Assembly (NCBI GenBank): GCA_963580285.1
Contig: OY757023.1
Span: forward strand, 127,442,027-127,506,026
Length of the DNA: 64,000 nucleotides
Source: Lucinisca nassula
Lineage: Eukaryota; Mollusca; Bivalvia; Lucinida; Lucinidae
Direction: 5' to 3'
Both the position numbers and the translations under genes were made by a program. The notes under the pieces were generated by a model, which ran no database searches, was not told the DNA's origin, and saw only the letters and a list, made by a program, of their open reading frames with translations. Every line of letters starts with the position of its first letter. The first letter of the stretch is position 1. Shown piece after piece: positions 11,346 to 21,462 of the stretch.

Positions 11346-13128
11346 TGATTTATCTACATGATAGATGCATGAATGTATATGACGACAGACAGGGGCTGAT
11401 AATTCCATTGCCCGGCCGCCCGGGACAAGTCCTAAATCGCGGCGGGCAGGTGCACTTTGACATTACGATGCCCGGTCGGGCAAGTGCAAAAAGATCATCT
11501 ACAACTGCCAGTCGTTTGATTCCTTAAATACGGTAAAATTGGGCCAGTAAGTAAATGTCAATAACTGCAACACTGGTCCGCTTTATCGGCGATAAAGAGA
11601 CAAACCACCCATATATTTATAACGGTTCAATTATGACACCATTGTTAATCCAGGTCATATAATTGCCAATTAAAACAGAATTACCCGGCGGTGCGTGTCT
11701 TTCATTTCTGGTGGAGTGTCTTCCTCCGGCGCTATCAGTATGCTTTCAATGTTCCGCATGACAAGGTGTGAAAATAAGGTAACGTTATGTCTATTCAATC
11801 ATAAAAATTTATCCAAAATCAATGGGAAAATGATTTAATCGCTTCTAAGACGATTAGCTACATCTAACGGTGGATGTATGCCTAATAAAACGGATTATTC
11901 TACTATCTTGTTAATGGTTATGTTTTGGCGCAAAATAGCAGACGCTTGCCGAAAAAAGTCGAACGCTTTGTGTAAAGACATCTGTTTGCTGTTGTTGGTG
12001 ATTAACAAGGCACTTCCGGGGATAAGTCGGGAGTCATGCAGAGCAACGTTTTCTATCCACTTCCATCCACGACCGTTTTGCAATAGAGAAAATATGTTTA
12101 CCGGTTCCAAACATTTTTATGAAAGAAATACGCCGCCTGATCAGGGCCTGAAATGTTTGCTTACATGATTTTCCGTCAAACATAGAATTAATTGGCCTAA
12201 TTGGCCGAAACTAGCTAGTCTGGCCCAGAAAACATGTACACTCAATATTTTTCAGCTCTGTGGTGTATTCCTTGCTTCCAAAGGATAACCCGTTTATAGA
12301 ACATATTAAACTAAATAATACACTCCTTAATGACAAATGGACCCAGTGGAAGAGTCCAAAAATGTCAGATCATTATTTAATCTTTTTAAACATGTGTTGA
12401 AGTGGAGAGAAGTAAGCATTACGTTAACAAGCCCCTACAAAATTTGGCCACCTTTCATGACTTGAGACATGTCCTTTTTCGTAGTAAAAATTGAACTAGC
12501 TTTTCTTTTTTATGCTCCGAACATAGGCTTTTGCATGGACTCACCGAGCAATTTAATCTATCATCTCAGAAAAATAAAGCAAAAGATAGCCAGGACAAGC
12601 CACAGTCCGATAGACTTAAGACCCTTACCTGAGACCGGGAGAAAAACAAGCCGGGACAAGCCACAATCAAACAGCCATCTGCCCTGCAACACCCCCCCCC
12701 CCCCCCCCCCCCCCCCTCTTGTTGTTTCTATTCACATCTCCAGATCATGAAAATTCGTGTTTTTTTTAATACATCAAACACAGATAATTGGCCCCCGCCC
12801 ATCGGGGCTTGAAAAAATAGATGGGCTAAATGATGCTTCCATGCAGAGCTGAACACCCAGTATGTTGGCAATTGGAGGCAGGTTGTTCTGAAATGTATCC
12901 TTTATTTGAAACATAAGCAAAAACGGAAGTATAGTGGGCAGTTAATATCCAGGTGGCAATAGTGCTGAAGACAATATGCACATGGAGATAGCAAATGTAA
13001 CATTGAGGAAACACAACATAAGTACCGCCTTGAAACGGTCAGTAATAGATAACTGTTTTCCCTTTTTAAATACTGGCCGACCTAACGCGGTGGTTCTGAT
13101 GTTTGTTGTTTTTTTTTTTTTTGTGTGG
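11346..13128. other. Interior of the 10.2-kb element, no gene recognised
   Basis: Contains short reading frames up to 96 codons (for example 11878-12168) with no family resemblance I can see, and a 25-base C run at 12692-12716. A plus-strand fragment of the GACGTTAAAC-tail SINE, 5' part only, lies at 12790-12853. Possible introns cannot be ruled out. Confidence 0.4.
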
Positions 13129-13375
13129 ATTTTTGTTTTGTTTGTTTTGCGGTTTAACATCCCCGTCAACACTCTTCTAGGTCATTTTGGAGCCGCTGCT
13201 TCCCAGTGAAACCAAAAGGCTTATATTGAACAGTTTGAGTCCTACCACTTTGCCTGGGCAGAGTGTCATTCTAAGCGGTTTACCAGTACTTATGCGTGGT
13301 TAGTTTTAGCTCTGCGTGGATGCATCATGCCGCCCATTCTATATCCCCAAGCCCCAATGGTCGGGAAGAAAAGCG
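13129..13375 (-). mobile_element. SINE copy (GACGTTAAAC-tail family), diverged
   Basis: On the plus strand it reads 'gcggtttaacatccccgtc', 'aggtcattttggagccgctg', 'tttgcctgggcagagtg', 'taagcggtttaccagtactt' and 'catatccccaagcccc'-like text, the reverse of the SINE. The central 'gagatgaaatgacatctcaa' segment present in other copies is missing, so the copy is internally deleted. Confidence 0.75.
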
Positions 13376-13422
13376 GGACTTTCCTTGTATATGCTAATAA
13401 ATGATATAAACTACCTACCTGC

Positions 13423-13430
<8 letters not shown>

Positions 13431-13463
<33 letters not shown>
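13431..13463. repeat. (GT)n microsatellite
   Basis: A run of 16 GT repeats. It produces spurious Cys-Val and Thr-His reading frames on the two strands. The following 140 bases hold a short imperfect repeat of 'gaggtactaccancagcag' with an open frame of alternating Glu/Pro/Ala residues that I do not recognise. Confidence 0.95.
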
Positions 13464-13464
<1 letters not shown>

Positions 13465-14186
13465 TGAACAACCACAGGCACCAATGGCTGCAGAGGCACC
13501 AGAGGTACTACCAACAGCAGAGGTCCTTGAGGTACTACCAGCAGCAGAGTTTCACGCCACTGATATAGACCAACCCATGGTTAACATTCGAAATTTTTGA
13601 AGACCAGTCTCTGTATGGTGATCTGAGCTCTGTAGATACAGGTAAACTACCCTGTTTTTAAGATGCCCATTTTGAAGAATATTCATAACCTGGGTCTCAT
13701 TTACATACCTGGACCACACTGTCGGATGTTTTCTGGACTGTAGATCAAAGGACATTGGACCGGTCCCTCAATCCGGTCGTATTCTTACATGGAGACTGAT
13801 ATTAATTTTCAAGAAGGGTAAATGTCAGTCCCTCACGAAAACAAATTAGTCTGTCAGGGGAAGTGTAATTAGGTTAACGCACCAATTTGACCTAACCAAA
13901 GCTGTTTACTGGAATGGTAAAGAACAAAATGAACAAAGAAAGAACAGTGTTCTGATTTTTTATTTTTCAAGTATTTGAACATCAAAACATTTAAACATTT
14001 GTAACCATTGTTGGTCATGAGCACAAAATACAGGTTGTCCAGAATCTATATTGTAATGCACCAGTGGTTAGGCGGAACATGAGACACTTCTATGTTTTTT
14101 TCCTAGCCATTTCCTGTGTTTTGGTATATGTTTAACAGACTTTCAATTATACTGCTTCGTACCCATAGCACATTATTTCCCCTTTT
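13464..14186. other. Unassigned segment of the 10.2-kb element
   Basis: No gene recognised. The short frame over 13484-13600 (QAPMAAEAPEVLPTAEVLE and following) is low-complexity and lacks convincing splice signals. The rest is AT-rich and non-repetitive within the window. Confidence 0.35.
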
Positions 14187-14236
14187 TAGCTCACCTGAGC
14201 ACGAAGTGCTCAAGGTGAGCTTTTGGGATCGGTCTT

Positions 14237-14300
14237 TGTCCGTCGTCCGTCGTCCGTCGTCCGTGCGTCCGTGCGTCCGTGCGTCCGTGCGTCCGTCGTC
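14237..14300. repeat. CCGT-rich tract behind the 5' end
   Basis: Sixty-odd bases of 'gtccgtcgtccgt' and 'gcgtccgtgcgtccgt' repeats directly after the 5' fold-back. Shorter versions follow the 5' ends of the other Helentron-like families in this window, for example near 3249, 28026, 31235 and 34045. Confidence 0.85.
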
Positions 14301-14309
14301 AACTTTTGC

Positions 14310-16480
14310 TTTAAACAACTTCTTCTCCAAAACTGCTGGACAGATTTTGATCTAATTTCACAGGAATGCTCCTTGGGTGATCCTCTACCAAAATTGCTCA
14401 AACTATTCTGCTCGGGTGAACAAGATGGCCGCCAGAGCTAAAAATAGAAAAACCTTTAAACGACTTCTCCTGCTTAACCAGTGGATGGATTTTGAATTTA
14501 TTTCACAGGAATGTTCCTTGGATGACCTTCTACCAAAATTGCTCAAACAGTTCCGCTCGGGTGAACAAAATGGCCGCCAGAGCTAAAAATAGAAAAACCT
14601 TTAAAGGACTTCTTCTCCTTAACCAGTGGATGGATTTTGAAATCATTGCACAGGAATGTTTCTTGGGTGCCCCTCTACTAAAATTGCTCAAACCGTTCCG
14701 CTCGGGTGAACAAAATGGCCGCCAGAGCTAAAAATAGAAAAACCTTTAAACGACTTCTTCTCCTTAACCAGTGGATGGATTTTGAAATTATTGAACAGGA
14801 ATGTTCCTTGGGAGCCCCTCTACTAAAATTGCTCAAACCGTTCTGCTCGGGTGAACAAAATGGCCGCCAGAGCTAAAAATAGAAAAACCTTTAAAGGACT
14901 TCTTCTCCTTAATCAGTGGATGGATTTCGAAATTACTTCACAGGAATGTTCCTTGGGTGACCCTCTACCAAAATTGCTCAAACTGTTCCGCTCATGTGAA
15001 CAAAATGGCCGCCAGAGCTAAAAATAGAAAAACCTTTAAAGGACTTCTTCTCCTTAACCAGTGGATGGATTTCGAAATTACTTCACAGGAATGTTCCTTG
15101 GGTGACCCTGTGCCAAAATTGCTCTAACCATTTTGCTCCAGTGAACAAGATGGCCGCCAGAGCTAAAAATAGAAAAACCTTTAAACGACTTCTACTCCTT
15201 AACTAGTGGATGGATTTTGAAATTACTTCACAGGAAGGTTCCTTGGGTGACCCTCTACCAAAATTGCTCAAACCGTTCCGCTCGGGTGAACAAGATGGCC
15301 GCCAGAGCTAAAAATAGAATAACGTTTAAACGGCTTTTTCTCCTTAACCAGTGGATGGATTTTGAAATTATTTCAAAGGAATGTTCCTTGTGTGACCCTC
15401 TACCAGAATTGCTCAAATCGTTCCACTCGGGTGAACCAAATGGCCGCCAGAGCTAAAAATAGAAAAACCTTTAAATGACTTCTTCTCCTTAACCAGTGGA
15501 TGGATTTTGAAATTATTGAACAGGAATGTTCCTTGGGAGCCCCTCTACTAAAATTGCTCAAACCGTTCCGCTCGGGTGAACAAAATGGCCGCCAGAGCTA
15601 AAAATAGAAAAACCTTTAAAGGACTTCTTCTCCTTAATCAGTGGATGGATTTCGAAATTAATTCACAGGAATGTTCCTTGGGTGACCCTCTACCAAAATT
15701 GCTCAAACTGTTCCGCTCGGGTGAACAAAATGGCCGCCAGAGCTAAAAATAGAAAAACCTTTAAAGGACTTCTTCTCCTTAACCAGTGGATGGATTTCGA
15801 AATTACTTCACAGGAATGTTCCTTGGGTGACCCTCTGCCAAAATTGCTCTAACCATTTCCCTCCAGTGAACAAGATGGCCGCCAGAGCTACAAAATAGAA
15901 AAACCTTTAAACGACTTCTACTCCTTAACTAGTGGATGGATTTTGAAATTACTTCACAGGAAGGTTCCTTGGGTGACCCTCTACCAAAATTGCTCAAACC
16001 GTTCCGCTCGGGTGAACAAGATGGCCACCAGAGCTAAAAATAGAATAACGTTTAAACGGCTTTTTCTCCTTAACCAGTGGATGGATTTTGAAATTATTTC
16101 AAAGGAGTGTTCCTTGTGTGACCCTCTACCAGAATTGCTCAAACCATTCCGCTCGGGTGAACAAAATGGCCACCAGAGCTAAAAATAGAAAAACCTTTAA
16201 ACGACTTCTTCTCCTTAACCAGTGGATGGATTTTGAAATTATTTCACAGGAATGTTCCTTTGGTGAATCTCATCAAAAAATGCTCATACCGTTCCCCTTG
16301 GGTGAACAAAATGGCTGCCAGAGCAAAAATAGAAAAACTTTTAAACGATTTCTTCTCCTTAACCAGTGGATGAATTTTGAAATTATTTCACAGGAATGTT
16401 CGTTTGGTGTCCCTCTACCAAAATTGCTCATACTGTTCAGCTAGGGCGAACAAAATGGCCACCAGAGCTTCTCCTGCTTA
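14310..16480. repeat. 145-bp tandem array with a five-monomer higher-order unit
   Basis: About 15 units with 'acaggaatgttccttgggtg', 'accctctaccaaaattgctc', 'cgctcgggtgaacaaaatgg' and 'ccgccagagctaaaaataga'; successive 'cacagga' motifs near 14504 and 14649 give 145 bp. The block starting near 15217 recurs almost unchanged near 15943, 726 bp away, which is five monomers. The repeated open frames (79 codons each) are shadows, since 145 is not divisible by three and each unit changes frame. Confidence 0.9.
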
Positions 16481-16489
16481 ACCAGCGGA

Positions 16490-17560
16490 TGGATTATTAG
16501 CCCTGGAGCCAAAAACGGCCTGCCCCGGGGCCCACTGGTTTTACATAGGCTTATATAGGGAAAACCTTTAAAAATCTTCTTGTCTGAAACCAGAAGGCCC
16601 AGGTCTTTGATATTTGGTATGTAGCTTTGTCTAGTGGATCGCTACCAAGATTGTTCAAATTATAGCCCTGGTGCCAAAAACAGCCCCACCCCGGGGCCCA
16701 CTGGTTTTACATAGGCTTATATGGAAAACCTTTAAAAATCTTCTTGTCTGAAACCAGAAGACCAAGGTCTTTGATATTTGGTATGAAGCTTCATCTAGTG
16801 GACCTCTACCAAGATTGTTCAAATTATAGCCCTGGGGCCAAAACCGGCCCCGCCCCGGGGCCCACTGGTTTTACATAGGCTTATATTGGGAAAACCTTTA
16901 AAAATCTTCTTGTCTGAAACCAGAAGGCCCAGGTCTTTGATATTTGGTAAGTAGCTTCGTCAAGTGGACCGTTACCAAGATTGTTCAAATTATAGCCCTT
17001 GGGCCAAAAAATGCCCCCGCGCCAGGGCCCACTGGTTTTACATAGGCTTTTATAGGGAAAACCTTTAAAAATCTTCTCGTCTGAAACCAGAAGGCCCAGG
17101 TCTTTGATATTTGGTATGAAGCGTCATCTAGTGGACCTCTACCAAGATTGTTGAAATTATAGCCCTTGGGCCAAAAATGTCGCCGCCCAGAGACCGATTG
17201 GTTTTACATAGACTTATAAAGGGAAATTTTTAAAAATCTTCTTCTCTGAAACTGCAAGGCCCAGGTCTTTGATATTTGGTATGGAGCTTCATCTAGTGGA
17301 CCTCTACCAAGTTTGTCAAAATTATAGCCCTGGGGCCACAAATGCCCCCCACCCAGGGCCCTTTGGTTTTGCAGAGACTTATATAGCCTGGTGCATAGGC
17401 TTATGTAGGGAATATCTTTATAAAAATCTTCTTTTCTGAAACAGCAAGGCCCAGGTCTTTGATATTTGGTGTGTAGCGTCATCTAGTGGACCTTTGCCAA
17501 GATTGTTCAAATTATAGCCTTTGTTTTTGTTTGGTATGAAGCTTCACCTTTAAGACCTCC
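16490..17560. repeat. 167-bp tandem array, family A second monomer type
   Basis: About six units with 'ctggttttacataggcttat', 'gaaaacctttaaaaatcttc', 'ctgaaaccagaaggcccagg' and 'ccaagattgttcaaattata'. 'actggttttacataggc' recurs near 16533, 16699, 16864 and 17030. The same monomer fills 26128-27570, 37128-37750 and 57900-63300. Confidence 0.9.
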
Positions 17561-17668
17561 CTCAACATTATGCACATTAAAGCCCTTCCGCCAATAATGG
17601 CCCTCCCTGGGGCCCACTTGTTACACTATGGATCAGGTGAGCGATCCAGGGCCATCATGGCCCTCTTG

Positions 17669-18988
17669 TTCAGGTATAAGCTTTGGGATGTAAAATTTTA
17701 CAAGAAAGACCAAATCACATGACGCAGCCCACTCTCGACACCAAGAGGAAGAGGAAACATACACAAAACAAGAAAAATTATGAGTGTCTCAAATGGAACA
17801 ATCAGCCCTCTCTTCTCCACATGGGGTGATCAGACCTTTAGAAAACACTAAACAACAACTAGACATACAACAAAATAACAGCAAAAGACCAACACCAAAA
17901 CTACCGCCTTAGAACGGCCAGCAGCACATGCCACTGGGGGGCTTAAACATATGTTACCGGCCGAAAGGTTAGATGCTTGTTCCCAACAATAAACATGCAT
18001 AATGATTTATTAACTCAATCAAAGCCTTGGAAATGGAGATCTATGTCAGTCTCACAACCCTTCTTGAAAGCCTGGATACAGAGTAAGTAACTCACCTTAC
18101 TCAAACTATTTGGGAATTTACTTCGCATGGAAACAATAGATGTGTTTTTAAATCGTAGTGCAGCAGATGAATTTAGACTTTATGTTGCAGAGGTAGTCTA
18201 ATATGTTCAAATTTGAATATACCTCAAACAACGCTGTGGAAGTACTATAACCGACTTGACATACTTGTCAATTATGACTGCAGACAAGTAGAAAAATACA
18301 ATTTACTTGCCCTGGAACAAGTATATGAAGGGTCATAAGCAAAACATATAGGGAAAGAGCTGGAGGATGATTCTGGGATTTTTAAATGAATAGTTTTAAA
18401 GAAAACAAATGTTGTGAGTGTTTGTTAGAGTCATCTTATTAAGGCGACTCTAACAGATGCCCACACGTTTTGATACAAAAAAGTTATCGTCAGTAAACTC
18501 TTTGATTCTTATTTGTTTGTTCTCTACTATTCTTTCACTATTTCATGTCTGTCTTTTTTCTGGTCTAGTAGACATTTGGTTGGATAAGTTAATTTTGTCG
18601 GTTAACATGTCTGTCCCTAGATGAGAAGAGATTTTCACAGCCTTGCTTTAAACAAAGTTCTTTCGTCATGTTTCAATTGTACATTGAAATGTTACTTTTT
18701 TATTTTTGACAGTTTGTAATATCAAAGGGGCCAGCTGCGTAGATGGGTCGTCCCGTATATTCTGTATTAGAATTTATCATCTACCTCCTATATTAATTAC
18801 ATCGTTACACCTCGACTTGATAAAAATATGCTATGTCAGGACAAGTCAGTTTTATCAGGTCAACATGACATTGCCTTTCTTGAACTGAACTACTGAAAAA
18901 TTCGCAAAATTGTAAGAGTATTAACTGATAAGAGATATTAACTGATAAGAGAATACCAGATTCGTATCCTTTGGTATCAATTTTAATA
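17669..18988. other. Right arm of the 10.2-kb element, with Penelope-like tail piece
   Basis: About 17875-17975 reads as a minus-strand piece of the Penelope-like 3' region ('accgccttagaacggcc', 'actggggggcttaaa'). The imperfect hairpin GTTAGAGTC / GACTCTAAC lies at 18424-18454, and the near-identical direct repeat 'attaactgataagaga' occurs twice at about 18920-18955. No coding region was recognised. Confidence 0.5.
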
Positions 18989-19062
18989 GACTCGACTTTG
19001 AGAACGCATGTAGAATCGCTTGGCGAGCCTCGCGATTCTACAAGCGTCCTCAAAGTCGAGTC
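18989..19062. repeat. Strong hairpin, 31-bp stem with 12-base loop
   Basis: Left arm 18989-19019 and right arm 19032-19062 are complementary at 29 of 31 positions, beginning GACTCGACTTTGAG. The loop (19020-19031) itself contains GGCGAGCC. The stem is far longer than expected by chance in this AT-rich setting. It could be a fold-back element, a structured RNA precursor or a recombination site; the sequence does not say which. Confidence 0.9.
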
Positions 19063-19075
19063 TTTTAAAATAGGT

Positions 19076-19310
19076 ACTTCTGTCGTGGTTTATTTTTGTT
19101 ATGTTTGGTCTTTGTGTGTTTGTGTCCCTTATATTATTTTGGATAGCCTATTGACCATTTTGTGGGAAAGTAACTGTCCTTTTGGCTTTCCGCTATTGAT
19201 GTTTCCATTTAGGTCTGTTGTTTCATGTTTGTGTTTCTTTCCCTTTGGTGTCTCTGATGGTAGCTAGGGGTTGTTTGTATCGTTTCCTGATTATTGCCTC
19301 CACTTCTATC
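19076..19310 (+). mobile_element. Penelope-like 3' tail, 5'-truncated
   Basis: Reads 'ttgtgggaaagtaactgtcc', 'tttctttccctttggtgtct' and ends 'attgcctccacttctat'. It matches the 3' ends at 38570-38806 and 43730-43971. Only the tail is present. It starts 14 bases after the hairpin at 18989-19062. Confidence 0.75.
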
Positions 19311-20329
19311 TTGCCTTGTAAACTTGATATCAAAAGAAATGAACCTGGCATTCTCTATATATGGCATCTCATATGGAATACCCAACTACGCGACAGGGAC
19401 CTTTGGTTACAATATAAACAGAGAACGATATGTTAACTGACAGACATGGGGATTAAATTATTCAACTTTTTTTCTCTTGCAGGTCAAAAGGCTCTTTCCA
19501 AACAATGAAGTTATTCTTAAATAAATGGAGAAGACGGTTATGCAAGGAGAGATATTTTAATGTTGGCCACTTTTTTATGACATTTCACAGGAACGTGTAG
19601 ACTCCTTTTTTTAAAAAAAAGTCAGTGATCCAGTTCTGGTGGAAGAAAAGAGCTCTACCAGAATTTAAATTTACAGCTTTGTCTTATATTAGAAGTCCGA
19701 AACTGTTACAGCCTTGTGTTATGAACGTTCTGTAACTTCATGAGTGGGAAAATGGTACATGTCTGTCCTGTTACGTGATAAGCATTAGGTGAAGATGCTT
19801 TTAAATGTTGAAGCAGTGACACATTAGGTTCATTTTACTGCTTTCTGTGCACACAGATATACTACTGAAGGGTTCTTATTTGGTTCTTTGTTTAAGTGTT
19901 GATGGTGCAGTGAAGTTAAACTGTTCAGAAAAAAAAAAGTTTAAAAAAAAAATCAGGTTGATGAAATGCTGTTAAGAAGTTTAGAATTTCCCTTTTGAAG
20001 TTTTCTTGATCTCAATGCTATGGGCGATGTATTTCCTTGTTTTGAGAAGTAGAGGAGTTAATAATTGTAACACAAACAATTACATGTGTTCCTGATATAT
20101 ACACCACTGATTTTCTCTTGAATGAATTTGATTGATTAAACATGTCTGTCCTGTTACGTGAGTTTGGACAGGTGTATTCAAGACTGAAAAAAATATAACT
20201 CAACGCTGTTGTTTTATCTCCAGTATATATTTTATTGATAATATAGATGTGTTCCTTTGGGATAAAAACAATAAACATCATCTATTTCCATTTTAAATTT
20301 TTTTCCACATTGTCCACCATTTTTAACCA
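19311..20329. other. Right end region of the 10.2-kb element
   Basis: No gene recognised. It contains two direct copies of the TGTCTGTCCTGTTACGTGA motif at 19760-19778 and 20143-20161, mirroring the left-side cluster. A 87-codon minus-strand frame (20018-20281) has no recognised family. Confidence 0.5.
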
Positions 20330-20351
20330 TAAAGCAAATTATGAGTCATGT

Positions 20352-21404
20352 ATGTTCCTTGTGACATAAGCTTTACATTCATGCAAAAAAATTTTGACCT
20401 TGACCTTTGACCTACTTAAAATAAAAAAATCACATTTTGGTCATAACTTTTGAACAGTTTGAGATAGAGCCTTCATATTTTGCATGTAGGCTCCTTGCAA
20501 CAAGAGCTTTACACTCACATAAAAATTTTGACCTGTGACCTTGACCTTGACCTTTGACCTACATAAAAGAAAAAGTTAACATTGGTCATAACTTTTGAAC
20601 CGTTTGAGATACAGCCTTCATATTTAGCATGTATGTTCCTTGTGACAAAAGCTTAACATCCATGCAAAAAAATTTGACCTGTGACCTTGACCTTGACTTT
20701 TGACATACTTAAAATATAAAAATAACATTTTGGTCATAACTTTTGAACGGTTTGAGACAGAGCCTTCATATTTTGCATGTAGCTTCCTCTTGACAAGAGC
20801 TTTACATTCACAAAAAAAATTTTGGCCTGTGACCTTGACCTTTGACCTACCTAATAGAAAAATTTAACATTGGTCATAACTTTTGAACCGTTTGAGATAC
20901 AGCCTTCATATTTAGCATGTAGGTTCCTTGTGACAAACAATTTACATTCATGCAAAAATTTTGACCTGTGACCTTGACCTTTTACCTACTTAAAAAAAAT
21001 AATAAACATTTTTGGTCATAACTTTGGAACCGTTTTGGATAGAGCTTTCATATTTGGCATGTAGGTTCCCTGTGATTAAGGTTTTTCATTTATGCAAAAT
21101 GTTTGGACCATGACCTTGACATTTGACCTACTTGAAAGAAAAAAATAAAATTGTTCATAACTTTTGAACCGTTTAAGATAGAGCCTTAATATTTGGCATG
21201 TGATTCCTTGTGACAAGAGCTTTACATTCATGCAATTTTTTTTGACCTGTGACCTTGACCTACTTTAAAGAAAAAATATTATTTTTCATAGCTTTTGAAC
21301 TGTTTAAGATAGAGCTTTCATATTTGGCATGTGAGTTTCTTGTGTCAAGGGCTTCCCACACAAGCAAAAATCTTGAACTGTGAGCAACTTTGAATAAAAA
21401 ATGA
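20352..21404. repeat. 145-bp tandem array dense in AGGTCA half-sites
   Basis: Seven units with 'ggtcataacttttgaaccgt' near 20438, 20582, 20731, 20871, 21016, 21156 and 21288, a period of 140-149 bp. Most units end with TGACCTTGACCTTTGACCT or a close variant. It is the body of the family E element and continues the two units found at 9900-10107. Confidence 0.9.
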
Positions 21405-21462
21405 CCATGCCCGGGGACATGTTCGTGTTTCACAAACACATCTTGTCTTACCTTCGGAATTA

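Larger units (their letters stand above)
14187..17668 (+). mobile_element. Helentron-like element, family A, complete
   Basis: The 5' end is TAGCTCACCTGAGCACGAAG with a strong fold-back (AGCTCACCTGAGCAC / GTGCTCAAGGTGAGCT). A CCGT-rich tract follows at 14237-14300. The 3' end is ATCAGGTGAGCGATCC, the hairpin AGGGCC ATCAT GGCCCT, then CTTG at 17668 followed by TT. Two different tandem arrays fill the interior (14310-16480 and 16490-17560). No protein-coding gene is present. It is nested inside the 10.24-kb inverted-repeat element. Confidence 0.85.
10108..20347. mobile_element. 10.24-kb terminal-inverted-repeat element, superfamily unknown
   Basis: Both ends carry an identical 18-bp inverted repeat, GACTCATAATTTGCTTTA at 10108-10125 and its complement at 20330-20347. 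The 4-bp direct repeat ATGT lies outside it (10104-10107 and 20348-20351). The flanking array unit reads through once the element is removed, confirming insertion. Copies of a motif near TGTCTGTCCTGTTACGTGA lie toward both ends. Inside are a complete family A Helentron-like element, SINE pieces, Penelope-like tails and a strong hairpin. I found no recognisable transposase or integrase, so the copy is either non-autonomous or its coding part is split by introns or decayed. Confidence 0.75.
9855..21445 (+). mobile_element. Helentron-like element, family E, split by a 10.2-kb insertion
   Basis: The 5' end at 9855 is TATGTCCCCGG with a local fold-back (GTAGCGATAGCGGGGACATA) and 'tgttggtttgtacg'. 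The 3' end is CCCGGGGACAT, which inverts the 5' motif, then a small hairpin (GTGTTT cac AAACAC), then ATCTTG ending at 21445. The element body is 9855-10107 plus 20352-21404, a 145-bp array with dense AGGTCA half-sites. The rest is the 10,240-bp element at 10108-20347, whose removal rejoins one array unit exactly. Confidence 0.75.

Noticed and set aside
13316..13600. 94-codon frame with alternating Cys-Val
   Set aside because: The Cys-Val run is a GT microsatellite; the rest is low-complexity without support as an exon.
14377..16444. Series of similar 70-118 codon frames (NQWMDFEIISQECS type)
   Set aside because: They repeat every 145 bp, which is not a multiple of three, so each monomer changes frame. 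They are shadows of the tandem array.
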